From Thuidium tamariscinum (lineage: Eukaryota; Streptophyta; Bryopsida; Hypnales; Thuidiaceae), in contig OX344752.2 in NCBI GenBank assembly GCA_947034885.2, forward strand, positions 8,680,001 to 8,744,000: a DNA stretch of 64,000 nt, written 5' to 3'. A program made the position numbers and the translations under genes. The notes under the pieces were generated by a model that was not told the DNA's origin, ran no database searches, and saw nothing but the letters and a program-made list of their open reading frames with translations. The stretch's first letter is position 1; every line of letters starts with the position of its first letter. Shown here piece by piece: positions 13,033 to 22,689 of this stretch.

Positions 13033-14240
13033 TCCACTTCTATAGTTGAATAAATAATGTTATAGACAATTTGTAGTACTAGGATCTTAATCTGTAAATG
13101 CTCAACCTTTCGTGGAGTGAATGATGAATGTTTCAAACAATGCACTTCATCCAATTGATATCAAAGACAAGAATACATAAAACAAACTTTTAAGAAAATC
13201 ATGTATTATAAAATCATGTATTATATACTAAAGGTAATCTTATTAATCTTATAGTATCACTCCCTTCATCCCAAAATGATTGTCTACAATTTTGTTGAGA
13301 TTGTTTTATGCCAATTTCATTAATCATGTTGTGAAGAACAAAATTAAGAAAAGTTCTACATTCTATATCTCTAGAATCAATGAAAAATTGATTGCATAAG
13401 TTGATTGCAATTTGATAAAGAAATCCAACTACAACATGACAACTCCACAAGGAAGTCTCTAAACAACCTATATTCAAAACAACCTTTAACCCTACAACAA
13501 CATTGCACCCATTTTTTGGCCTACTAATGGCAAAGAATCTTCTTGTATATGATAGAAGTACAATAGTTCAAATTTGGGAATTTTGTGCAATTTTAAGGGG
13601 AGATCATGGACAATATAGTTTGACTTGTATTGAGCACTTTTGGTTGTTTAATCCTTAAATGACGAGCCAATGACCATAGAAATTATGAATTTTGATACTC
13701 TCAGAATTATTGGTTCAAAAAAATCCAAAAGTTCTTGTTGAAAGTCAGAGCACTATAGAAGATCTACCCTTTCCACCCCTAATTCCAAAGATAAATGGCT
13801 ACATTTATGACCTACATAGAAAGATTTTCTCTTGTTCATCAACCACAAAGTATCCTCTGCATCATTTCATTAGAGAAAATATGAATTGTCCAATAGATTG
13901 CTTAGAAGTGCCAAAAAGGCCCAAAATTATATTTATTTGACATGAGTAAGAATTTTTTCCCCTATAATTGTGGTGCATGAAGTGTCATCTATATAATGGT
14001 GCAGCCAAATGTCAAAGCCTTGGTACACAAGCACCTATGTTCAATTGGAAGAAAATTGACATATTCTAGTTGATAGTAAAGATATTCACACAAATCGAAA
14101 TGCAATTTCGTTAGAGATCTTGTGCTTTTTCCAACATAGTAGGGCTCTCCATATAGATTGGCTTGTGAAACCCTAGTAGCCTTTTGGAGAGTCCAGATTT
14201 TCTCTAATGCTAAATTAAAATAGATGATGTCACATAGTTC
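13033..14240. other. Intergenic or TMC intron DNA with dispersed-repeat traces
   Basis: The part around 13,730-13,920 (+) resembles 27,200-27,360 (-); both encode the phrase DLPFPPLI. ORFs at 13,214-13,477 (-) and 13,692-13,940 (+) are short and unrecognised and probably belong to the same decayed repeat. If the exon at 14.7-15.3 kb is the TMC first exon, this stretch is its first intron. A possible short exon near 12,800-12,890 (-) follows a good acceptor (CTTTTTTAG), but no donor in the right phase was found. Confidence 0.35.
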
Positions 14241-14537
14241 GAAAATGGATCCATCATTAGATGTTTTTTCAGCAGTTTAGAAGACTGCGAGTTCCCAATT
14301 GTGGGAACGCTGTTGGGAACTACCACATCTGCGATCTGACGTGGTCGAGAGACTGCCACGTCAGACAATAATATTTAAAAAATTAAAAGATTAATTTTTT
14401 TTCCAAAAAAAATATTTAAAAAATAAATAAATAAATTTTTTATTATTTTTATTATATTTTATTTTGACTGTTCACAGCATGGGAACATGCCTGAAATGGT
14501 CTTCTAATCTCCCAAAAAACATCTAATGGATTTTTAT
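14241..14537. mobile_element. Inverted-repeat element of about 300 bp
   Basis: The left end (GGATCCATCATTAGATGTTTTTT ... TTAGAAGAC) is complemented by the right end (GTCTTCTAATC ... AAAAAACATCTAATGGAT). The interior holds direct CTGCCACGTCAG-like and CTGACGTGG motifs. There is no ORF. The superfamily is uncertain because target duplications were not resolved. Confidence 0.5.
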
Positions 14538-14670
14538 AGTCACCAACCAAACATTTGAGGATTATAAGAGACATGACATTCAAAGTGGACAATCATTTTG
14601 GGACGGAGAGAGCTCGAGAGAGAGAAAGAACATTCATTTTTTTGGACATAGAATGCACTCCAGAACAAAC

Positions 14671-15264
14671 CTAAAATTGCACACGATTCAAGGAGGTTGC
14701 ATCTTGGAGCACCGGCGGTAAGTAATGCAAGTCTAACAAAGGATGCCGCAAAAAATGGGGTTCCTTCTCCTTCTCCATCTCCAACTCTCTCTTGATCCTC
14801 ATTTGCGCTGCTGCCAGTCTCCGCCGTTGCAGAAAATCCAACTCATTCATAGGCGAGGATGGTTGCAACTCCTCTGTTCCAAGCTCCTCTTCATTGACAT
14901 CACTTCCCTCTATTTTCTTTCCCTTCTTGTCATGATCCTTGGTTTTCTCCTTATTCTTATGATGATAGTGTTTTTGCTTTCGCTTTTGCTCGTGTGGTTT
15001 CTTATGAATATGCTCCTTGATTTTCATTTCATCCCCGATGGCGATTAGGGCATTTTCCATGGCGTGTCCCATTGTAAGCAACGGATGTTTGATCGAGTTA
15101 CCTACCTTGATACTTCCCGCTTGAGCATGAGAAATAGGAGGGTCCCAATAAAGGCCTGCTACCGGTTCCGCTTCAATGTTGGTTGCTGCTCCAAGTGACG
15201 AAGATGACGACGATGACGACGACGAGAGTGACTTTGGTTTCTTCTTTTTGTACAAACCGCTCAT
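14671..15264 (-). CDS. Probable N-terminal exon of the TMC gene
   Basis: A long open frame; the ATG at 15264-15262 gives MSGLYKKKKPKSLSSS and a Ser run. Later it holds a His/Lys-rich block (HKKPHEQKRKQKHYHHKNK) and an acidic then basic helical stretch (QRRRLAAAQMRIKREL). Two upstream in-frame ATGs exist (to 15375). Low-complexity, highly charged cytoplasmic N-termini are usual in TMC proteins, and the next gene downstream on this strand is the TMC gene, whose first mapped exon has no start codon. The link is inference: the donor was not located, and the frame simply runs to a stop at 14671. It could instead be a separate small gene for a basic nuclear protein. Confidence 0.4.
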   Translation of the reverse strand: MSGLYKKKKPKSLSSSSSSSSSSLGAATNIEAEPVAGLYWDPPISHAQAGSIKVGNSIKHPLLTMGHAMENALIAIGDEMKIKEHIHKKPHEQKRKQKHYHHKNKEKTKDHDKKGKKIEGSDVNEEELGTEELQPSSPMNELDFLQRRRLAAAQMRIKRELEMEKEKEPHFLRHPLLDLHYLPPVLQDATSLNRVQF

Positions 15265-15294
15265 TTTCTTGAAGGAGAACAAGACATTGGACTG

Positions 15295-15600
15295 CTTCAT
15301 GTTGACAAGCAAAGATTGACTAATTAACAGAACGACACAATCCTTTGAGAAAACAATACAAACCGCTGAACCCAACTTTTTTTCTTGGAAATTAGTACCT
15401 GATCGATTTAATTCAGACGAGAGCTACCGAAGCATCATCCAATCCGCTTCATGTTCACAAGCGCGCGAAGATTAACTAACAAAACGACACAATCCTTTGA
15501 GAATCAAAAACAAAATGTAATCCCTACTGGGTTTTTTTATGGAAATAGCTGATTTAGAAGATTGAGAGCTACCAAAGCGTCATATAATCTGCAAATTTAG
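15295..15600. repeat. Diverged tandem duplication of about 150 bp
   Basis: Two copies share AACGACACAATCCTTTGAGA (first copy near 15,330, second near 15,480), followed in each by a GAGAGCTACC(G/A)AAGC segment. The duplication lies just upstream of the charged minus-strand exon, so it may be part of its promoter or 5' UTR. Confidence 0.55.
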
Positions 15601-15945
15601 GAAGAATTTAGAGAAAGAACCGGCATTGCATCAATCTCAATTTGATCCACATACATGGCATTTGCATCATCGTTTTTTGCTCAAATTTCATAGGCAAGAT
15701 CAAGTTATGACGTTAATGTGCCTCACTTCTTTCAATGTTGAGATTGGTTTTGAGATTGGTTTTGAACTCGGTTGAGATTCTCGGTTGGACTACTAAACAC
15801 TAGTGATCAAAGACATCACTACTAATTGACGGTTGGGAGCTGAATTGTAACTTGCGAAGCTCTTACCCAACCAAGTAGTTTGTGTGAGGTCATTTGACAA
15901 GGTAGGATTTCAAAGTATTAATGTAGCTTTCCAACATGCTCTTAT

Positions 15946-16260
15946 GGTGAATTTCATTAAAATGGCGGTATTTCATTAGTTTCATGCTTTTGACAATTCA
16001 AACCATGTGGTCTGAAATTTAAAACTATTATAGATTTTGAAATCTACATCTGTTGTAAACGTATGAAATCTCTTCTAGTTCAAGATGTTTCAGACTACGC
16101 GGTTTGAAATCTATGTGGATCATAGATGTTAGAAATCTACATGGGTCCTAGTCTCCTAGATGTTTGAAATCTATACCAATCCTAGATGTCATTTTTTAAT
16201 TGAGACTATGCGGTTTGAAAAGTGGCATAAGGAATACCACCATTTTAATGAAATTCACCG
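15946..16260. mobile_element. MITE with GGTGAATTTCATTAAAATGG ends
   Basis: The terminal inverted repeat is GGTGAATTTCATTAAAATGG at the left and its complement at the right, about 28 bp with few mismatches. The interior is made of short TTTGAAATCTAC-like repeats. Similar 35-40 bp direct sequences flank it (about 15,906-15,943 and 16,267-16,303, sharing ATTTCAAAG and CAACATGC). Confidence 0.6.
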
Positions 16261-16300
16261 TTCTTGTCATTTCAAAGCATAAATGCAAGTATTCAACATG

Positions 16301-16496
16301 CACTATAAGAAACCATTGTTTTAGATGATGGATTTTAAGTGACATCCAATGTAACAACCCGTGTTTTTATATTCAAAATAATGTCCACCATAACATTTTG
16401 GTGTTATGGCAGACATTAGTTTGGACATAAAAACACGAGTTGTTACATTGGATGTCACCTAAAATCCGTCATCTAAAACAATGGTTTCTTATAGTG
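16301..16496. mobile_element. CACTA-type MITE with ATG target duplication
   Basis: The element begins CACTATAAGAAACCATTG and ends CAATGGTTTCTTATAGTG. It is an almost perfect 196-bp hairpin with arms of about 90 bp. ATG occurs immediately on each side, the 3-bp target duplication expected for CACTA elements. Confidence 0.85.
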
Positions 16497-16801
16497 ATGT
16501 CTCTTTCCCAAAGCATATACACCACATTAGAACTTCATTGACTAAAAAGAGGATTAACAAATTGAGTTGGCATCATTCTTAATAGAAAAATCATAGTCCA
16601 AATCATCACAATGGTGTTGATTTGGTTGCATCAATCATTGACAATAAATAATTATACTCTTTTTTTATTGAATGAAATCTTAAAATATTTTCATTAAAAA
16701 GAAATTGGGCTATCCAGGCTTTAAAAGCATACTATAACACTGAGGTACATATTGTATTCTTCAATGTAGCAATAGGAGCAATATGATGAACATATCAGGC
16801 G

Positions 16802-16975
16802 GTGGTCTCTTTTGAAGCCCTAAGTTATGTGATTCCAACTACAAAATTCATATATAATTCCATGAAGGTTCAATTATACGAAACAATGCCAATTCCATTT
16901 ATCTTTCAAAGAAAATTTATTCAAAATTATTTCAAGAAGTCAAACTCCAAAATTGCGAATCAGCTACTAAATGGC
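16802..16975 (+). repeat. Dispersed repeat copy, third
   Basis: The translation (TTKFIYNSMKVQ ... FIFQRKFIQNYFKK) is open and parallels the copy at 4,684-4,866. This copy lies outside the mapped TMC exons, on the opposite strand. Confidence 0.4.
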
Positions 16976-16996
16976 CATTCTATGACACGCTAATCT

Positions 16997-18694
16997 TGAA
17001 ATATCAAATGACACTAAGCTTAGAAGCAATACAAGTTGACGACACTAGCAAGATATGATAGAAGGATGCGCATTTATGAAAAACTCCATTTCTGTCTTGC
17101 AGTTTCTAGACAAATTGGCGATATGTTAATCCGTAAATTACAGCACCTAGAATCTCCACATTCAATGAGCAGAATTGAGTAGAGTTTCAAGATAAGTCCG
17201 CCGCCAACTCTTCATTCTCTTGCAATCCTCCATTCCACCGCACAAAATGCAATGCCCCAAATTTTATGTCCCTATCACACACAACCTTCATCTACCGGGG
17301 AATTCAATCCAAGAACAGAAAGTTTTTCCCCGAAAATTTGAACATGAAGCTCCCGCGGCAGCACAGTTACGGTCGTTGAAGACGCGAAGCCATTCTTTGG
17401 AAGAAGATACATTTCGCACGTCGAGCATCCCTCAGGCAACTTGAGAGATGAATGTTTGGCTCCCACCATGGAATTCCACCATCTCCGCTCGTGCAAGATC
17501 AGAATGGAGTTCAGATTGTATCAGAGACGAGACCGCGGGAGGAACAATGAGGCTTTAAATGGTGATGATGATGGTGAAAGAAGAAGCGTGAGTCAAGAAG
17601 CCATGACCTCAAGCACAATCTCATCCGGTGGTGGTACAACTAGAACTTCGACAAAGAAAGCCACAAGGGTGCTTCCATTGTGAGAACAAGCAAAGGTACC
17701 TACCAAAGGCCGCAAGTCCAATCACGACGAGAACCTCCGTGACAGACAAAGTGGTAGTTTGGGCGACAGGTTAGAGGTTTTACAGGTTTAGGGTTCAGGG
17801 TTTTAGGACCCCTAGACTACAGTGCAGGAAGTGGATTGTCGAGGAGCGATGAGAAAAGATAACAAAGTTTTTGGATGACTTTTAGTTTTTCAATGGATGA
17901 ATTTTCCGGGGTTACATGAGAAATCCTACAATCGGCTCTAATAATTCTGTCGCGAAATCGGCCCTCAGAATGAATCCGACATTGCTTTCTGTTGTACATT
18001 TGTAATTTCGTACCACACTATTGTTATTGAATCCATACAATTCGTACGAGAGTGGGCAGATTTAGAAAATGAAGCTCTCGAGTCGGAGGATGGAACTTTT
18101 AATTTTTCAGTGCACGAGGAGAACGATATTTGTGTTGAAACAAAGTGATTTGCATTAAAGAAGTTTGCGTTGAAGAAGCTTTTCATTGGCGAGGGGGATA
18201 TTGGAGCATGAGTGTTGGTACGCCAAGGTTGCGCTCTTCGGAGCCTCCCCTGGGATCGCCATGGAATTTTTCATGATCCGCACTGGCTTATGTAAGTTGT
18301 GCAACAGGTAGGATTACTCTGTTTCGGGTTTCAAGTTTCGGTGCGATTCGACCTGAAATTTCTCAATTGATTTTGATCTTGATTGCGACCACGTTCATAT
18401 CTTATTCGGCGTTCCTTCTCCTTTTTCATCGTTGAATGCACGAATAAGATATGAAATCGTTGAATGCACGGACTACGCAGCAAACAGTTTTTTGGGAAAG
18501 TGGATTTCTTAGGGTTTTGAGTTGTGTACATAGGTTAGGTAACGCATTGCTGCCGTTTTAATTTTCTTCGCAATTTCAAAATCGCGTTAGATGATTTTTT
18601 GATATCTGAGTCCTCTGGTAGAAAATTTGTTCAAAAGTCATTTATTTCTGATGCATTTGGTGATGAACGTACAAACTTTCATTGAAAGAAGTAC
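16997..18694. other. G+C-richer stretch, unassigned
   Basis: Composition rises from 17,180 to 18,560, which suggests former or present exons. A plus-strand ATG in strong context (GATCGCCATGG near 18,261) leads to a strong donor, TTAT/GTAAGT, near 18,290. A short telomere-like run (GGTTTAGGGTTCAGGG) lies near 17,787. ORFs at 17,275-17,496 (-) and 17,441-17,683 (+) overlap and match nothing known. No gene model could be closed. Confidence 0.3.
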
Positions 18695-20802
18695 AGTGGG
18701 GTACCAATCAAAATGCTCAGGTGGGTCACTCTTTGTATGTTTTATACCCCCTGTGCGGCAAGGGGTTATTTTTTGGAGGGCTATTTACCTCGAAGGCTTG
18801 AATAAATGGTCCCCTATACTTACATAATTTGTGAAAATGTCCTATATTATAGCACCCTATACTTACTTATATAATGTAGGTGAAAGTATTTTTTTCTAGG
18901 GTATTTTTTTATAAGGGAAAAAAGTGAATCAAAGAGAAAGTTAAAAGCAAGAAGGTTAGAAGGAAGATTAAGGAAATTTGCATGAAAAGTTGGAATGTTC
19001 ATTTGGCTCAATATTTTTTTCTGTTGTCACATTCTTTTTTTGTATTTAAAATTCAGTCAAGTGAACTAGTACGACAATTTTATCACTTGCAATACACAAA
19101 AATCCAAAAATTGAATGTACCAGCTATGCAAACATTGTGTACCACCTTCATACTTTGACTACTTTGTACAACCGGCTCTAAATAAAACTGACCCTACTAA
19201 ATACAATTTCCAAGATCCTAATCTCTAGTCCTTAAATTATATGTAAAATTTTTTAATACTTGAGATTTTTTAGCTACCTATTTTACTTATAATGCAACCT
19301 CGACTTTGAAATTCCCCTACTTTATTTGTAAATCCTTTATAAATTTTACCTTAAAACAATTAAACCTATGCTATATTATGCCACACGTAGTTTCTAAAAT
19401 GCGGGAAGTGACCCACCCGAGTCAAAATGTCGTTTTTGAGTTCGTAGTGACAAAAATTTCAATATTGTCAACTTTGAAAGCCTCCGAGAGCTCAAAAATT
19501 GGTATTTTAATACAAAATGTTTACCAAAGCATCATCTTTAAGTTAATTATATATATGCAAAATTTCAAGGCCAAAAGATTCACCAAAAAAAATTTATTCA
19601 AAAACTACCAACATGGGTAGTAGTGAGAAACATTTCACTACTTTCAACTTTGACACCTTCCTAAGGATTGAGTATTTTTCCTTTTGCCATGAAGTTTTTG
19701 TCATGAAACAATCTCTATGTTTTTAATATTTATAAAAAATTTCAAGCTAAATTTTTTTTTTCAAAGAAGATATATTTGAAATCTCCCAACAAGTGTATTT
19801 TTGAGAAAATTTTCACAATTGCCAACTTTGACAGCCTCCCAAGGGCTGAAAAAATGGTTTCTTACCATGAATTTTTTTTGTGAAGTCATCTTTATGTTGA
19901 TAATATATGCTACAAATTTCAAATTCAAATAAATTACCAAAAAAAAATATACAAAATCTCCCAACACGTGTAGTTGTGAGAAAATTTTCACTATTGCCAA
20001 CTTTGACACCCTCCCAAGGGCTGAAAATTTGTCTAGTTAACATGAATTTTATTAAACAAGATCAAATTTATATTGATAATATATGTTCCAAATTTCAAGT
20101 TCAAAACACTTACCCAAAAAAAGATATTCAAAATCTCTCAACATGTGTAGTTGTGAGGTTGAGTTTTTACATTCGTGTCAAACTTTGCTCCACAAAATAA
20201 CACTATACTAAGGGCTCAAAAACTACTCCTCACAACTACACATGTTGAGAGATTTTGAATATCTTTTTTTTAGTAATTCATTTGAACTTGAAGTTTGTAT
20301 CATATATTATCAACATAAAGATGACTTTACGAAAAAAAAATTCATGGTAAGAAATCATTTTTTCAGCCCTAAGGAGGGTGTCAAAGTTGGCAATTGTGAA
20401 AATTTTCTCAAAAATACACTTGTTGGGAGATTTTAAATATCTTCTTAAAAAATATTCTTTTACCTTGAAATTTTTTATACATTTTAAGAACATAGATATT
20501 GTTTCATGACAAAAATTTCATGGTAAAAAAAAAACAACTCAATCCTTAGGAAGGTGTCAAAGTTGAAAGTAGTGAAATATTTCTTACCGCTATCCATGTT
20601 GGTAGATTTTGAATAACTTCTTTTTGGTGAATCTTTTGGCCTTGAAATTTGGCATACATATAATTAACTTAAAGGTGATTTTGTGGTAAAAATTTTGTTG
20701 AAAAATATCAATTTTTGAGCTTTCGAGAGGCTTTCAAAGTTGGTAGTACTGAAATTTTTTTCACTGTGAATTCAAAAACGACATTTTGATTGGTACCCCA
20801 CT
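18695..20802. mobile_element. Foldback element, 2.1 kb
   Basis: The ends are a perfect 21-bp inverted pair: AGTGGGGTACCAATCAAAATG at 18695-18715 and its complement at 20782-20802. From about 19,406 the element folds on itself around 20,200, each arm of about 700 bp containing several tandem units of roughly 170 bp with the core GCCAACTTTGACA(C/G)CCTCC. Short ORFs in this stretch are translations of the repeat. The segment 18,716-19,405 is not part of the fold. AGTAC occurs at or near both edges, a weak target-duplication signal. Confidence 0.65.
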
Positions 20803-20978
20803 TTATAGTACTCCCCTTCTACACACATGCACTAAGTTCTACATACTGTAATTTCAATTCCCTTTCGAAGTGCTATACCACTGCTCCAGTTGTCTATGGC
20901 AGTGTTTGTATTGACTACAAAGCTACTTTTGCGAAGCATATCATTTGCATCCAACTCTGAGCATTTTTACAATTGTAG

Positions 20979-21772
20979 GGAGTGTTATTTTGGAGAGACA
21001 GAGATATCTATGTCGGAATTGATGAAGTGCATGGTGAGTCTGAGTTACAAAAGCTTACAAAACTAGAAAGGCTCCACATTTCTGGGTGGCAAGGCCAATG
21101 GTTTTCAAGTCTAGCAGAGCTAGTGTTGTTGGAATCCATCTTTCTTGACAATTGGGAGGGCGTGTCTGCATTCCGTAATTTGTAGAGGATATTCTGGTTG
21201 CACTTGAATTTATGGAGGTGCGAATTCAGGGACTTGTCTGATTTGCTCAACTTGATTTAGGGCAAGCTTCCATGTGAGTCGGGTTGGTGGAACAGGCACT
21301 ACCGAACAAACTCTTTCCCAAGTTGAAGATTATGGATTGTAGCAATTTGGAGGTGTTATCAGATTTCTTGAAGCTTGCAATCTATTAGGGGTTGTCACAA
21401 CACTTCTGAAGACTTCTGCATTTTGTAAGAAAGACCATGTGTCGTGTGTTAGTACATTGGGAATGAAAGATGGACGTGAAATTCTCAGAAAAATCAGAGT
21501 GCTATTTCTTCTCCTGTGTGGGTGAAGAAATAGCGTTTTAAAAAAAAATTCTCATGAAATTTCTTGAAGCACTTGACCTGGTGCGAGTATTGGAGCTTCC
21601 ACATAGTTTTGCAAGTCACAAATTCCTGGAAAATCGTTGTGAACAGGAGAGGGGGGTGTCTATGGGCGCTTCATTCCCACCCTTGGAATTAAGCGATCAC
21701 AATCAGGCTTTTTTTGTAAACTACTCCTATGGGTGTCTAAGCATCAAATCCACTATACCTTCCAAGCAATGA
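20979..21772 (+). pseudogene. LRR fragment of an NLR-type gene
   Basis: After a plausible acceptor (TTTTTACAATTGTAG) the frame reads GVLFWRDRD, then ELQKLTKLERLHISGW and SSLAELVLLESIFLDNW. These are two leucine-rich repeats of the non-TIR NLR style, in which L-x-x-L-x-x-L is followed by a short loop. It stops at 21183-21185; similar but frame-broken sequence continues, with another open piece at 21,554-21,772 (MKFLEALDLVRVLELP). No NB-ARC domain lies in the window. The 2.1-kb foldback element sits directly upstream. A decayed or partial resistance-type gene is likely. LRRs of another receptor class remain possible. Confidence 0.5.
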
Positions 21773-22084
21773 ATCTTTTGCTATCCTAATTATCCTAACG
21801 CATGGGTTGGTTCCTCCTAACCCATTCTTCCTACTTATTCTAGGTGTGTACCTGTTTCGTTATCTTGTCCTACTTTTATGTTCTTCCTACCTTAATCTAG
21901 GGGCTTGCTTGTTTCGTTCTCTTGTCCTATTTCTATGTTCCTTCTACTTTAATCTAGGTGTTTGTTTCTCCTATTCTGCTTTTACATATTGTTCTTGTTT
22001 ATCCTACTTCTACGTGTTTGGATTTGTCTTATTCTACTCTACATCTTCGTATTCCTTTATCCTACCCCTACGTATTTGTATTTA

Positions 22085-22495
22085 TCTTAACCTACTCTAT
22101 ATATATTTGTATTTGTCTAATCTACCTCTAGGTATGGTATTTTCTTATTCTACTCTATGTCTTGTATTTGTTTAATCTACCTTTACGTATGGTATTTTCT
22201 TATTCTACTCTATGTCTTGTATTTGTCTAATCTACCTCTACGTATGGTAGTTTCTTATTCTACTCTATATCTTGTATTTGTTTAATCTACCTTTACGTAT
22301 GGTATTTTCTTATTCTACTCTATGTCTTGTATTTGTCTAATCTACCTCTACGTATGGTAGTTTCTTATTCTACTCTATGTCTTGTATTTTGTCTAATCTA
22401 CCTCTACGTATGGTATTTTTTTATTCTACTCTACCTCTTGTATTTGTCTAATCTACCTCTATGTATGGTATTTTCTTATTCTACTTCTACGGGTA
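22085..22495. repeat. 55-bp minisatellite, about seven copies
   Basis: The motif beginning CTTGTATTTGTCTAATC recurs at 22161, 22216, 22271, 22326, 22381 and 22437, a 55-56 bp period, with a diverged unit before. It is pyrimidine-rich on the plus strand, as is 21,800-22,084 and 22,496-22,640. Plus-strand ORFs here (Leu/Tyr/Phe/Ser-rich) are translations of the repeat. Confidence 0.9.
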
Positions 22496-22689
22496 TGTAT
22501 TTGTTCCTTCCCTTTTACTTCTTTGTATTTTATTCTATGGTTGCGTATTCATTCTTCTATCTCTTCTAGTTATGGTTGTCTTCCTATTTGTGGTTGCTAA
22601 TTGCCGGACCTTAATCTCACTTGGGATGTTAACCTTTTCCTACTAACTAATTCCTAATTGCATCAACCAATTAATTCAAAGGGAGAATT

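Noticed and set aside
17787..17805. Interstitial telomere repeat
   Set aside because: Only about two imperfect TTTAGGG-like units; more likely a telo-box-like motif or chance.
19306..20493. Several overlapping ORFs on both strands
   Set aside because: They arise from the inverted and tandem units of the foldback element and mirror one another.
21807..22569. Leu/Tyr/Phe-rich ORFs resembling membrane proteins
   Set aside because: They are translations of the pyrimidine-rich 55-bp minisatellite; the frame follows the repeat, not a gene.
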